A stretch of 64,000 nt of DNA from CAMYLY01 sp039587215 (GCA_039587215.1 JBDHIW010000001.1:3175-67174), one strand, 5' to 3'; counted from the first letter of the stretch, positions 34,651-43,893 are shown. Numbers and translations: made by a program. Notes: generated by a model not told the origin, from the letters alone.

Positions 34651-35808
34651 ATGACGGCAACACTCACCAATCGCGAGCTGCTCGACCGCCTGGTCGCGTT
34701 CGACACGAGCAGTGACCGCAGCAACATCCCGTTCATCGACTTCATCGCGGCCTATCTCGACGCCCCGGGGATCACCATCGCCAGGCATCCCAACGACGAC
34801 GGCTCCAAGGCCTCGCTCGTGGCGTGGGCCGGGCCACCGGTGGATCCCGACCGGCGTGACGGCCTGCTGCTCTGCGGCCACTCGGACGTCGTGCCGGCCG
34901 ACCCCGAGCAGTGGCAGTCCGATCCCTTCCGGCTGACCGAGCGTGACGGGAAGCTCCTCGGCCGCGGGACCTGCGACATGAAGGGGTTCCTTGCGCTCGC
35001 GGTCAACGCCATGCGTCAGGCCGCACATGATCGGCTCGCTGCCCCTCTCGTCCTCCTCGTGACCTACGACGAGGAGCGCAATACCCAGGGGGCACGGGCG
35101 TTCGTGAACACGTGGCCCAGCGAGCGACCGCTCCCGCGCGACGTGATCGTCGGCGAACCCACCGAGCTGGAAGTCGTGCACATGCACAAGGGGATGGTCA
35201 GCATGACCCTCCGCGTGGACGGCGTCTCGGCGCACAGCGGATACCCGGCGCTCGGACGGAGCGCGATCGCGCCCGCGGCCCGCGCCGTGACCGCGATCGC
35301 CGACTGGGGGGACGCGCTGCGGGACCGAACCCCGCCCACCTCGGCCTTCACCGAGGTTCCGTACGCCGTCGTCAACATCGGGACGATCCGCGGGGGACGC
35401 GCGGTCAACATCGTGCCCGACCGCTGTACCCTCGGGATCAGTCTGCGCGTGCTCCCCGGCATGGATCGCTCGGCCCTCGTGGCGGAACTCGAAGAAACGG
35501 CGGCCGCCGCGCTCGGCGACACTCCTCATGCGTTCCGCGTCGAGAGCGAGAGCCCGCCGATGGCCACCGAGGCGGACGACCCGTTCATCCGTGAGCTGCT
35601 CCAGGTGTGCGGCCGCACCACGCCGCGCGCCGTGTCGTACTCCACGGACGCCGGCTGGCTGCAAACGGTCGGGCACCGGTGCGCGATCTTCGGACCCGGA
35701 TCGATCGGGGTCGCGCACGCGCCGAACGAGTACCTTCCCTCGGGAGAATTCGCGACCGCAGCGACGAGCCTGACGCGCATCATCGCGCACCGCTGCCACG
35801 CCGACTGA
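34651..35808 (+). CDS. argE: M20-family deacetylase, acetylornithine deacetylase (ArgE) type
   Basis: 385 residues. Two-zinc M20 amidohydrolase: LLCGHSDVVP supplies H77 with D79, GRGTCDMKG the bridging D109, and YDEERNTQG the catalytic E141 and ligand E142. The dimerisation domain (about 180-290) includes KGMVSMTLRVDGVSAHSGYP, and the terminal His occurs in GVAHAPNEYLP. The closest known function is removal of acetyl from N-acetylornithine in arginine synthesis; no other arginine gene is near, so a broader N-acyl-amino-acid substrate is possible. The ATG at 34651 is preceded by a GT-rich stretch and no strong ribosome site. Confidence 0.88.
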   Translation: MTATLTNRELLDRLVAFDTSSDRSNIPFIDFIAAYLDAPGITIARHPNDDGSKASLVAWAGPPVDPDRRDGLLLCGHSDVVPADPEQWQSDPFRLTERDGKLLGRGTCDMKGFLALAVNAMRQAAHDRLAAPLVLLVTYDEERNTQGARAFVNTWPSERPLPRDVIVGEPTELEVVHMHKGMVSMTLRVDGVSAHSGYPALGRSAIAPAARAVTAIADWGDALRDRTPPTSAFTEVPYAVVNIGTIRGGRAVNIVPDRCTLGISLRVLPGMDRSALVAELEETAAAALGDTPHAFRVESESPPMATEADDPFIRELLQVCGRTTPRAVSYSTDAGWLQTVGHRCAIFGPGSIGVAHAPNEYLPSGEFATAATSLTRIIAHRCHAD

Positions 35809-35842
35809 CGACGCCTTCACGTTTCACCGCGAGCACCCAACG

Positions 35843-37528
35843 ATGACTCAGCCGCTCCTCGAGTGCGTTCCCAACTTCAGCGAGGGCCGCGACCGCGCGA
35901 CCATCGAACGGATCACCGACGCCATCGCCGCGGTCGACGGAGTGACGTTGCTGGACGTCGATCCGGGACAGGCCACCAACCGCACCGTGGTCACGTTCGT
36001 CGGGGCGCCCGAACCGGTGATGACCGCCGCAGTTCGGGCGGCCGCGGCGGCGCGCGATGCGATCGACATGCGCACCCATCAGGGGGAGCACCCACGCTTC
36101 GGCGCTATGGACGTCTGCCCGCTGATCCCGGTAGCCGGCGTCACCATGGACGAAGCCGCCGCGTACGCGCGCGAGCTGGGGAAGCGACTCGGCGAGGAGC
36201 TCGGCATCACCGTGTTCTGCTACGAGCACGCCGCGACGCGGCCCGAGCGTCGCAACCTCGCCGCGGTCCGGGCGGGTGAATACGAAGGCCTGCCGGACAA
36301 GCTTGCCCGACCCGAGTGGGCTCCGGACTTCGGCCCCGCGACGTTCGACCCCGGGTTTGGGGCCGTGGCGGTGGGCGCCCGAGATTTTCTCATCGCGTAC
36401 AACGTGAACCTGAACACGACGTCGACCCGGCGGGCCAACGCGATCGCGTTCGATGTGCGCGAGAAGGGCCGCATGAAGCGCTCGGGACACCCGCTCACCG
36501 GGGAGATCGTCCGCGGAGACGACGGCGAGCCCGTGTGGATCGCGGGCAGCTTGCAATCGGTGAAGGCGATCGGGTGGTACATCGAGGAGTACGGGATCGC
36601 CCAGATCTCGATGAACCTCACGGACATCGCGACCACGCCGCTGCACGTCGCGTTCGACGAGGTGTGCCGGAAAGCCGATGCCCGCGGGATACGGGTCACC
36701 GGTTCCGAAATCGTCGGTCTCGTGCCGCTGCGCGCCCTCGTGGAGGCCGGCGAGTACTTCCTGACCAAGCAGCAGCGGTCGTTGGGGGTCTCCGAGCGCG
36801 AGCTGATCAAAATCGCCGTGCGGTCGATGGGGTTGGACGACCTCGCCCCGTTCGAGCCCGACGAGAAGATCATCGAGTATCGGCTGCGCGACCGGGACGC
36901 GCGCCGTCTGGTGGACCAGACCGTGCAGGCGTTCGTCGAGACCACCGCGTCCGAGGCTCCCGCGCCCGGGGGCGGGTCGGTCGCGGCGCTGGCGGGCGCG
37001 CTGGGCGCGGCGCTCGCCACCATGGTCGCCAACCTCTCGTCTCACAAGCGAGGATGGGACGACCGGTGGGAGCAGTACTCGCAGGCCGCCGTCGAGGGCA
37101 AGCGCTACGCTGAACGGCTCTTGGCGCTCGTCGACGAGGACACCGCCGCCTTCGATGCCGTCCTGGCCGCGATGCGGCTTCCCAAGGACTCGCCCGCCGA
37201 CCAAGAGGCCCGGGCGGCGGCCATCGAAGCAGCGACGCAGGAGGCCACCCGCGTACCCTTCCGCGTAATGGAGGCCGCGGTGGGCTCCATGGACGTCATT
37301 CACCGCATGGCCGAATCGGGCCTGGCCTCGTCGGCCTCCGACGCCGGCGTGGGCGCCATCTGCGCGCGCGCCGCCGTGCGCGGCGCCTATCTCAACGTCC
37401 AGATCAACGCCGCGACCCTCGCGGACCGCGCGGTGGCCGACGATCTGGTCGCGCGCGGCGCGGCCCTGACGCATGACGCGGAAGCCCGCGAACGGGCGAC
37501 GCTGGCGGTGGTCGAGGGACGCATGTAG
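35843..37528 (+). CDS. ftcD: Bifunctional glutamate formimidoyltransferase / formiminotetrahydrofolate cyclodeaminase
   Basis: 561 residues. It transfers the formimino group of formiminoglutamate to tetrahydrofolate, then removes ammonia to give methenyl-THF, the last step of one histidine-degradation route. The N-terminal transferase subdomains are at about 1-180 (ECVPNFSEGRD, HQGEHPRFGAMDVCPLIPV) and 180-330 (VNLNTTSTRRANAIA, GIAQISMNLTDIATTPLH). The cyclodeaminase occupies about 355-550 (TTASEAPAPGGGSVAALAGA). The fused arrangement is that of the animal enzyme and some bacteria. No other histidine-utilisation gene is nearby. It follows argE by 34 nt and precedes lepA. Confidence 0.93.
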   Translation: MTQPLLECVPNFSEGRDRATIERITDAIAAVDGVTLLDVDPGQATNRTVVTFVGAPEPVMTAAVRAAAAARDAIDMRTHQGEHPRFGAMDVCPLIPVAGVTMDEAAAYARELGKRLGEELGITVFCYEHAATRPERRNLAAVRAGEYEGLPDKLARPEWAPDFGPATFDPGFGAVAVGARDFLIAYNVNLNTTSTRRANAIAFDVREKGRMKRSGHPLTGEIVRGDDGEPVWIAGSLQSVKAIGWYIEEYGIAQISMNLTDIATTPLHVAFDEVCRKADARGIRVTGSEIVGLVPLRALVEAGEYFLTKQQRSLGVSERELIKIAVRSMGLDDLAPFEPDEKIIEYRLRDRDARRLVDQTVQAFVETTASEAPAPGGGSVAALAGALGAALATMVANLSSHKRGWDDRWEQYSQAAVEGKRYAERLLALVDEDTAAFDAVLAAMRLPKDSPADQEARAAAIEAATQEATRVPFRVMEAAVGSMDVIHRMAESGLASSASDAGVGAICARAAVRGAYLNVQINAATLADRAVADDLVARGAALTHDAEARERATLAVVEGRM

Positions 37529-37558
37529 CGGCCCCCCTCGGCCGCTCGGGGCGCCGTG

Positions 37559-37564
37559 TATATT
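37559..37564 (+). promoter_or_regulatory. -10-like element immediately upstream of lepA
   Basis: TATATT ends 6 nt before the lepA ATG, and no Shine-Dalgarno sequence separates them. A short hairpin (AGCGGCC/GGCCGCT, 37527-37546) overlapping the ftcD stop could end the upstream transcript. Together these suggest that lepA starts its own, leaderless transcript. Confidence 0.45.
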
Positions 37565-37569
37565 CTGCC

Positions 37570-39369
37570 ATGCGTCGAGAGTACATCCGCAACTTCTGCA
37601 TCGTTGCCCACATCGATCACGGCAAGTCCACCCTTGCCGATCGTCTGCTCGAGGTCACCCAGACCCTCGATCAGCGGCGCATGCGTGAACAGGTTCTCGA
37701 CACCATGGACCTGGAGCGGGAGCGCGGCATTACGATCAAGCTGAACGCCGTGCGCATGGACTACGCCGCCCACGACGGACAGCGCTACGAACTCAATCTC
37801 ATCGACACGCCGGGACACGTGGACTTCACGTACGAGGTCTCCCGGTCGCTCAACGCCTGTGAGGGCGCCGTGCTCGTGGTCGACGCCGCGCAGGGCATCG
37901 AGGCGCAGACCGTGAGCAACGTACTCCTCGCCCTCGATGCGGGGCTCGAGGTGATCCCGGTCGTGAACAAGGTCGACCTGCCCGCGGCGGAACCCGACCG
38001 GCGTGCCGAAGAGCTGGCGGAGCTGCTCGGCGTGGACCCGACGACCGTCCTGCAGGTCTCGGCCAAGCAGGGCGTGGGCGTGGCGGAACTGCTGGAGACG
38101 ATCGTCCGGCAGATTCCCGCGCCGCCCGGAGACTCGGACGCCCCCCTGCGCGCCCTGATCTTCGACTCCTATTACGACCGGTACCGCGGGGCCATCCCCT
38201 CGATCCGTGTGGTCGACGGGCGGTTGGAAGCCGGCATGACCATCGCCTTCGGCACGCACCCGGAGGACCGCTACGAGGTCGACGAAGTGGGATACCTGCA
38301 GCTCGGGCAGCAGCGCGCGGACGCCCTCGAGGCCGGCGAGGTCGGCTACGTGATCGCCAACGTGCGCGGCGTGCGGGAGACCCGGCCGGGCGATACCGTG
38401 ATCGACGCCGACCGACGGGCGGCTGAGATGCTGCCGGGGTACCGGGACGTCCACCCGATGGTGTTCGCGGGCCTGTACCCCACCGACACCGATCAGTTCG
38501 AGGAGCTACGCGACGCGCTGGAGCGTCTGCAGCTCAACGACGCCGCGCTCAAGTACGAGCCGGAGACCTCCGTCGCGCTGGGATTCGGTTTTCGGTGCGG
38601 CTTCCTCGGCCTCCTCCATATGGAGATCGTTCGGGAGCGGCTCGAGCGGGAGTTCGGTCTCGGACTCATCACGACCGTACCAAACGTGGAATACCACGTG
38701 TACCGGACCGACGGCGAGATGCAGATCATCGAGAACCCGACGAAGATGCCGACCGGCTCGGCCGTGGATCGCATCGAGGAGCCCTACGTCACGGCGCGGA
38801 TCACGGTGCCGTCGGACTACATCGGCCCGATCATGACGCTGGGACAGGAACGGCGCGGCGAGTACCACGACATGCAGTACCTCGACCCGACGCGTGTCCA
38901 GCTCGACTGGTCGTTCCCGCTCGCCGAGATCATCCTGGACTTCTTCGATCGCCTGAAGACGGTCACGCGCGGCTACGCCGCGATGGACTACGAGCCCGCG
39001 GGCTACCGGGCAAGCCAGCTCGTGAAGCTCGACATGCTCATCAACGGCGATCCGGTCGACGCGTTCTCGGTCATCATCCACCGAGACAAGGCGCAGGAGT
39101 GGGGCCGGAAGATCGCCACGAAGCTCAAAGACCTCATCCCGCGCCAGTTGTTCGAAGTCGTCATCCAGGCGGCGATCGGGACCAAGATCATCTCCCGCGA
39201 AACGGTCCGTCCATTGCGGAAGAACGTCACCGCGAAGTGTTATGGTGGTGACATCACGCGGAAGCGGAAGCTCCTCGAGAAGCAAAAAGAGGGGAAACGC
39301 CGCATGAAGCAGGTCGGGACGGTGGAAATCCCTCAAGAGGCCTTCTTGGCCGTACTACAGGTGGACTGA
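37570..39369 (+). CDS. lepA: Elongation factor 4 (LepA)
   Basis: 599 residues, the standard length. Translational GTPase: G1 AHIDHGKST (13-21), RERGITIKLNAVRM, DTPGHVDF, NKVDLPAAEPDR. LepA-specific features include GFGFRCGFLGLLHMEIVRER, TVPNVEYHVY and the unique C-terminal domain with AKCYGGDITRKRKLLEKQ, which binds the ribosome and tRNA. LepA acts on ribosome biogenesis and on back-translocation under stress. It is the first gene of a nine-gene plus-strand run reaching the EnvC-like gene; glucokinase starts 2 nt after its stop. A TATATT hexamer just upstream indicates a near-leaderless promoter. Confidence 0.98.
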   Translation: MRREYIRNFCIVAHIDHGKSTLADRLLEVTQTLDQRRMREQVLDTMDLERERGITIKLNAVRMDYAAHDGQRYELNLIDTPGHVDFTYEVSRSLNACEGAVLVVDAAQGIEAQTVSNVLLALDAGLEVIPVVNKVDLPAAEPDRRAEELAELLGVDPTTVLQVSAKQGVGVAELLETIVRQIPAPPGDSDAPLRALIFDSYYDRYRGAIPSIRVVDGRLEAGMTIAFGTHPEDRYEVDEVGYLQLGQQRADALEAGEVGYVIANVRGVRETRPGDTVIDADRRAAEMLPGYRDVHPMVFAGLYPTDTDQFEELRDALERLQLNDAALKYEPETSVALGFGFRCGFLGLLHMEIVRERLEREFGLGLITTVPNVEYHVYRTDGEMQIIENPTKMPTGSAVDRIEEPYVTARITVPSDYIGPIMTLGQERRGEYHDMQYLDPTRVQLDWSFPLAEIILDFFDRLKTVTRGYAAMDYEPAGYRASQLVKLDMLINGDPVDAFSVIIHRDKAQEWGRKIATKLKDLIPRQLFEVVIQAAIGTKIISRETVRPLRKNVTAKCYGGDITRKRKLLEKQKEGKRRMKQVGTVEIPQEAFLAVLQVD

Positions 39370-39371
39370 GC

Positions 39372-40373
39372 ATGGGTACGCGATACATCGTGGGCGTGGA
39401 CGTCGGCGGCACGAACGTGGTCGTCGGAACGGTATCGGAGGACGGCCAGGTCATCGCCGGGATCGTCCGGGAGCCGACGCGGGTGGACGAGGGAGCCGAC
39501 GCGGTGGTCGATCAGGTCGCGGCGATGGTCGCGCAGTCGATCACGGATGCCAAGGCCGAGCTCGGCGGTGACACGCTCGACGTCGTCGGCGTGGGAATCG
39601 GCGCGCCGGGTCCGCTCGACACCGACCGGGGCATCGTGATCCTCACGCCCAACCTCGGTTGGAAGAACTTTCCTCTCCGCGACCGCGTCTCCGACGCCAC
39701 CGGGCTGCCGGCGGTCCTCGACAACGACGCCAACTGCGCCGTGCTCGGCGAGTGGTGGCAGGGGGCGGCCCAGGGCGCCTCCAACGTCATCGGTCTCACG
39801 ATCGGGACGGGCATCGGGGGCGGCATCGTGATCGGCGGCATGCTCTATCGCGGGGCGAGCGACGTCGCGGGCGAGTTCGGCCACATGACCATCGATTCCA
39901 CCGGGCGCCGGTGCAACTGCGGGAACTACGGCTGCATCGAAGCGTACGCGTCCGGCACGGCGATCGCGGCGCGGGCGGTGGAAGGCATCGACGCCGGTGC
40001 CGACACGAATCTCCCCGACCTGGTCGACGGCGACACGTCGAAGATCACGGCCGGGACGGTCTATCACGCCGCCAGCGACGGGGACGAGTTCGCCCGGGAG
40101 GTCATCCGGGATACGGCACGGTTCCTCGGTGCGGCGGTCGCCAACCTCGTGAACATCTTCAATCCCGACATCGTCGTGATCTGCGGCGGGGTGACGGCGG
40201 CGGGCGACAAGCTCTTCACGCCGCTCGAGGCCGAGGTGGCTCGGCGGGCCTTCCGCCCGGCCGTGGCCGCCTGCCGCATCATTCCCGGAACGCTCCACGG
40301 GACGGCCGGCGTGTTCGGCGCCGCCGCCGTCTTTCGGCGGCGGGCCGCAGGCAGATTCACCAACCCCGAGTGA
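39372..40373 (+). CDS. glk: ROK-family glucokinase
   Basis: 333 residues. The phosphate-binding VGVDVGGTNVVVG at the N-terminus, GIGAPGPLDTDRGI, the catalytic region LDNDANCAVLGEW, and GEFGHMTID precede the ROK zinc motif CNCGNYGCIEAYASG (about residues 178-192). This set is typical of bacterial ATP-dependent glucokinases of the ROK family (glucose to glucose-6-phosphate). An alternative hexose specificity cannot be excluded by sequence alone. It lies 2 nt after lepA, and its stop overlaps the GTG of the PfkB gene (GTGA), so the two sugar kinases are probably translated together. Confidence 0.93.
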   Translation: MGTRYIVGVDVGGTNVVVGTVSEDGQVIAGIVREPTRVDEGADAVVDQVAAMVAQSITDAKAELGGDTLDVVGVGIGAPGPLDTDRGIVILTPNLGWKNFPLRDRVSDATGLPAVLDNDANCAVLGEWWQGAAQGASNVIGLTIGTGIGGGIVIGGMLYRGASDVAGEFGHMTIDSTGRRCNCGNYGCIEAYASGTAIAARAVEGIDAGADTNLPDLVDGDTSKITAGTVYHAASDGDEFAREVIRDTARFLGAAVANLVNIFNPDIVVICGGVTAAGDKLFTPLEAEVARRAFRPAVAACRIIPGTLHGTAGVFGAAAVFRRRAAGRFTNPE

Positions 40374-41317
40374 AGCGGCTGGGCGTCATCGGTACGATGG
40401 TGTGGGACACCATCTACCGGGTGGGACGCGACGAGCCGGTCGAGGAGTGGGGCGGCATCGCGTACGCGATCGCGGCACTCGACGCCGCACTTCCCCCCGA
40501 GTGGGAGATCGTCCCGCTCGTGAAGGTGGGTCGCGATCTAGCACCCGAAGCCAACCAGTTCCTGTCCGCCATGCAGCGTCCGGTGTCGGGCGCGCGCTTC
40601 ATCGAGGTGCCGGAGCCGACCAACCGCGTCACGCTGCGCTACCGGTCGCTGGAGCGCCGCACCGAGCACCTCGCAGGCGGCGTGCCCGGATGGCAGTGGA
40701 CGGAGCTCGGCCCGCTCGTCCACGATCTCGACGCCATCTACTGCAACCTCATCTCCGGGTTCGAGCTCGACCTTCCGACGGCGATCCACCTCCGGCACGG
40801 GTTCGACGGACCTGTGTATGCCGACCTCCACTCGCTACTCCTCGGCCTGCGGGCCGACGGCACCCGTGTGCCCCGCGCCCTGCCCGACGTGGATGAGTGG
40901 TTCGGCTGCTTCGACGTCGTCCAACTGAACGAGGGGGAGATGGCGCTGCTCGGCGCCGACCCGCTGGCCGTCGCGGCGGACGCCTTCGGCGCCGGCGTGC
41001 GTCTCATGGTCGTGACCCTGGCCGCCCAGGGGGCCGCCTACTTCGTGCACGGCGACCTCGACCTGCACGCCGACCGCACCCTGCCGGTGGGAGCGCCCCT
41101 GCGGACCGCGCGGCTCCCCGCACACGACGCCCGCGACGTCCTCGACCCCACAGGGTGCGGCGATGTCTTCGGCGCGACGCTCATGGCGGCCCTGCTCCAG
41201 CGGGCGGACGTGGAAGCCGGCATCGACGTCGCCCAGCGAGCCGCCGCCCGCAACGCGGGGCACCTCGGAGCCACGCACTTGCGCGCACATCTACGCGGCG
41301 AGATTCTGCATCGGTGA
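40370..41317 (+). CDS. PfkB-family carbohydrate kinase
   Basis: 315 residues. The fold begins KRLGVIGTMVWDTIYRVG, has the Gly-rich EEWGGIAYAIAALDAAL (residues about 22-38) and the PfkB signature DPTGCGDVFGATLMAAL with catalytic base D265. LNEGEMALLG is the usual NxxE region. The substrate is not predictable (ribokinase, fructokinase and adenosine-kinase groups share these motifs), but adjacency to glucokinase suggests sugar or nucleoside phosphorylation. The GTG start overlaps the glucokinase stop, and its own TGA overlaps the GTG of the HATPase gene. Confidence 0.88.
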   Translation: MKRLGVIGTMVWDTIYRVGRDEPVEEWGGIAYAIAALDAALPPEWEIVPLVKVGRDLAPEANQFLSAMQRPVSGARFIEVPEPTNRVTLRYRSLERRTEHLAGGVPGWQWTELGPLVHDLDAIYCNLISGFELDLPTAIHLRHGFDGPVYADLHSLLLGLRADGTRVPRALPDVDEWFGCFDVVQLNEGEMALLGADPLAVAADAFGAGVRLMVVTLAAQGAAYFVHGDLDLHADRTLPVGAPLRTARLPAHDARDVLDPTGCGDVFGATLMAALLQRADVEAGIDVAQRAAARNAGHLGATHLRAHLRGEILHR

Positions 41318-42201
41318 CCCAAGTCGTAGAAGTCCCCAGTTCCTTCGACGATCGGACGTTCGACCAGTTCGCGCGCGGCATCGCCTCGTGGGACGAGAAG
41401 CTCCTGTTCGACGCCCACGCCACCCAGTGGGCGTCGCCGTTCGGGCTGGTGGGACTGCTGACCGCGGGCCAGCACGCGACCGAGCGGGCGCAGCAGCGGC
41501 CTCTGCTTACGATCCCGGCGGATCGGGACGTCGCGCATTACTGGGCCAAGGCGGGGTTCTTCCGCTATGCGGGGGATTGGTTCGAGCTCCACGGCAAGGT
41601 CCCGCGCGTCGCCGCGTCCGAGACCTCCGACGTTCTCCTCGGGGTCACACCCGTCCGCGGCACGGACGACGTGCACTCCGTCGTGGAGACCATTCAAGAG
41701 CGCGCAGCAGCCATTCTGGGGGATCTGGGGCTCGAGGCTACGGCGACAATGGGATTCGCTATGGCATTGTCGGAGGCGTGTCAGAATATTGTAGAACACG
41801 CGGGCACGTCGGGCTGGGTCGCCGTGCAGACCTACCACTGGCGAAGACGACTCGGTCGCAAGGTCGTGGTGATCGCCGTCGCCGATGCCGGCGTCGGGTT
41901 CCGGCACTCCCTCGCGGCCACACAGGCATCGCGCTTCGGTGATCGGTGGAGCGACGCGACTGCCCTCGAATCCGCGTTGTTTCACGGCGCGAGCCGCTTC
42001 CGTGACCCCGGTCGAGGCCAGGGACTGGCCGGGATCACGCGCTACGCCAATCGGTGGGGCGGTAAGGTGAGTATGCGGTCCGGTACCGCACGGATTGCGA
42101 TTGTCCCAGAGTGGGACGACGACGCGCCGCTGACCGATGGCGTGCCGGCGTTCCCGGGAGCCCAAGTGCTGATCATCATTCCCGCACAGGACGCCGAGTG
42201 A
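41314..42201 (+). CDS. STAS-like plus HATPase regulatory protein
   Basis: 295 residues. The N-terminal 110 residues look like a STAS-type domain (VVEVPSSFDDRTFDQFARG, FDAHATQWASPFGLVGLL). The C-terminal HATPase domain has the N box E154-A-C-Q-N158-I-V-E-H162, the G1 box D191-A-G-V-G195 and the G2 box GRGQGLAG (233-240). No dimerisation or phosphotransfer His domain is present, so it is not a histidine kinase; it is closer to RsbW/SpoIIAB-type switch kinases, or to ATPases acting in signalling. The next gene is another STAS-like protein, a likely partner or substrate. Both ends are translationally coupled. Confidence 0.8.
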   Translation: MTQVVEVPSSFDDRTFDQFARGIASWDEKLLFDAHATQWASPFGLVGLLTAGQHATERAQQRPLLTIPADRDVAHYWAKAGFFRYAGDWFELHGKVPRVAASETSDVLLGVTPVRGTDDVHSVVETIQERAAAILGDLGLEATATMGFAMALSEACQNIVEHAGTSGWVAVQTYHWRRRLGRKVVVIAVADAGVGFRHSLAATQASRFGDRWSDATALESALFHGASRFRDPGRGQGLAGITRYANRWGGKVSMRSGTARIAIVPEWDDDAPLTDGVPAFPGAQVLIIIPAQDAE

Positions 42202-42205
42202 GCCA

Positions 42206-42736
42206 ATGACGACGATCGATGTAAAGCAGGTGTTGGCTCGCACGGTCTCACCCACCTATCCCGACCTCGTTACTCGCCCAACCGGCAAAGCCGTCCGCCA
42301 CGGCATCGTCGACGAACTCGACGACGCTGCCGCCGTGGAGGATGTGGCCCTGATCGACTTCGGCACCGTGCGCGTACTCGATATTTCGTGCGCCGACGAG
42401 ATCGTGGCGCGCCTGCTCCGGGAGAACAATGCGCGGTACTTCGTGCTCTGTGGCCTCACCGAGGCGCATCGCTACTCGATCGAGCAGGTGCTGGAACGCC
42501 ACCAGCTGGCGGTCGTCGGACGCGACCGGGACGGCCGGGTCCAGGTGCTCGGCACGGTCACCGACACGGTGCGGCGGGCGTTCGGACTGCTCGCGGACCG
42601 CGGACGGGCCGCCCCGCACGAGATCGCCGCGCATCTCGGCGTGCCGCAGGACGCCGCCCTCGAGACCATTCAGGAGATGGTGACGCTTCGAATCGCGCAC
42701 CCGGTTGACGACCTCGTGGCGATTCCAGCCTCATGA
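42206..42736 (+). CDS. STAS-like (DUF4325-type) protein with C-terminal winged helix
   Basis: 176 residues. Residues 45-115 resemble the STAS-like DUF4325 core (ALIDFGTVRVLDISCADEIV, then ARYFVLCGLTEAHRYSIEQV). Residues about 120-176 look like a small winged-helix DNA-binding domain (RRAFGLLADRGRAAPHEIAA followed by a recognition helix). STAS-like domains are commonly substrates or antagonists of HATPase switch proteins, as encoded 4 nt upstream. If so, the pair could act as a switch controlling transcription directly. No Ser/Thr phospho-site can be assigned with confidence. The stop overlaps the ATG of the following PLP enzyme (ATGA). Confidence 0.75.
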   Translation: MTTIDVKQVLARTVSPTYPDLVTRPTGKAVRHGIVDELDDAAAVEDVALIDFGTVRVLDISCADEIVARLLRENNARYFVLCGLTEAHRYSIEQVLERHQLAVVGRDRDGRVQVLGTVTDTVRRAFGLLADRGRAAPHEIAAHLGVPQDAALETIQEMVTLRIAHPVDDLVAIPAS

Positions 42737-43893
42737 CGTCGCGATCGAGCGGGCCATCGACCCGAGCCGTGCACGGGCCGGTCCACCCGCGGACCGACCA
42801 TGAGCCGGTGGCGACGCCCCTGAGCCAAAGCAGCACGTTCGTACACCCGATCGGCTCGAGCGCCGAGGTGATGTACACCCGGTACGGCAACAACCCGAAC
42901 CAGGTGATTCTCGCCGAGAAGCTGGCGCTGCTGGAGGGCGCGGAACGCGCCCTGTTCGTCGCGAGCGGCATGGGCGCGACCGCCCTCGCGCACCTCGCGG
43001 TCCTACGGCCGGGCGACCACCTGCTCGCGAGCAGCTGGATCTACGGAGGAACCCACCGGCTCTTCACCGACGAGTTCGGGCGGATCGGCATCGACGTCAC
43101 GTTCGTCAACCCCGACAAGCACCGCGACTGGCGCCGCATGGTGCGCAAGAACACTCGGGCGCTCTTCGTCGAGTCCCCGACCAACCCCCTCATGCGCGTG
43201 ATCGACCTCGAACCGCTGGCCGAGCTGTGCCGCGAGCGGGGCATGGTCATGATCGTGGACTCCACCTTCGCGTCCCCGATCAACCTGCGTCCCCTCGAGC
43301 ACGGGGCCGATGTCGTCATCCACTCCGCCACCAAGTACCTGAACGGGCACTCCGATGTGATCGGCGGCAGCGTGGCGGGCAGCGCCGCCATCGTCGAGGA
43401 AGTCCGTTCCCTCATGCAGGTCTGGGGGCAGTCCGCCGACCCCCATGCCGCCTGGCTCACGGAGCGGGGACTCAAGACGCTCGCCGTGCGTATGGAACGG
43501 CACAATGCCAACGGGCAGGCCTTCGCCGAATGGGCCGAGGCCCAGCCCGCCATCACCAAGGTGGATTATCCCGGACTCCCGAGTCATCCCGACCACGCGC
43601 TGGCCACGAAGATGCTCGATGGGATGAGCGGCATGGTCGGTATCCATCTCCCCAGCGCGATCGCGGCCGAGAAGTTCCTGCAACGGCTGCAGCTGGTGAC
43701 GCACGCACCGAGTTTGGGCGGGGTCGAGACGCTGATCTCCGAGCCGCGCCTCACGTCGCATGCGGGGCTGACGCCCGACGAGCGGGCCAGCGCCGGCATG
43801 CCCGACGGTTTCGTGCGGGTCAGTCTCGGCATCGAGGACATCGACGACGTGATCGCCGACTGCGACGCGGCGCTCCGCTCTCTCACCGCGTGA
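42733..43893 (+). CDS. Cys/Met-metabolism PLP enzyme (O-succinylhomoserine sulfhydrylase / cystathionine gamma-synthase type)
   Basis: 386 residues. Fold-type I PLP enzyme of the gamma-family: TRAVHGPVHPRTDHEPVATP, YTRYGNNPNQVILAEKLALL, SGMGATALAHLAVLRPGDHL, and PLP-binding lysine K201 in HSATKYLNGHSDVIGG, followed by SLGGVETLISEPRLTSHAGL and GFVRVSLGIED. The group covers cystathionine gamma-synthase, gamma-lyases and sulfhydrylases, which cannot be separated by eye. Transsulfuration or homocysteine/methionine synthesis is the likely pathway. It sits without an intergenic gap between the STAS-like regulator and ftsE, both overlaps being four bases (ATGA and GTGA). Confidence 0.88.
   Translation: MTSRSSGPSTRAVHGPVHPRTDHEPVATPLSQSSTFVHPIGSSAEVMYTRYGNNPNQVILAEKLALLEGAERALFVASGMGATALAHLAVLRPGDHLLASSWIYGGTHRLFTDEFGRIGIDVTFVNPDKHRDWRRMVRKNTRALFVESPTNPLMRVIDLEPLAELCRERGMVMIVDSTFASPINLRPLEHGADVVIHSATKYLNGHSDVIGGSVAGSAAIVEEVRSLMQVWGQSADPHAAWLTERGLKTLAVRMERHNANGQAFAEWAEAQPAITKVDYPGLPSHPDHALATKMLDGMSGMVGIHLPSAIAAEKFLQRLQLVTHAPSLGGVETLISEPRLTSHAGLTPDERASAGMPDGFVRVSLGIEDIDDVIADCDAALRSLTA

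Noticed and set aside
42201..42205. Sigma factor gene expected next to the HATPase/STAS pair
   Set aside because: No sigma-70-like sequence occurs in the surrounding genes; the gap is only 4 nt.
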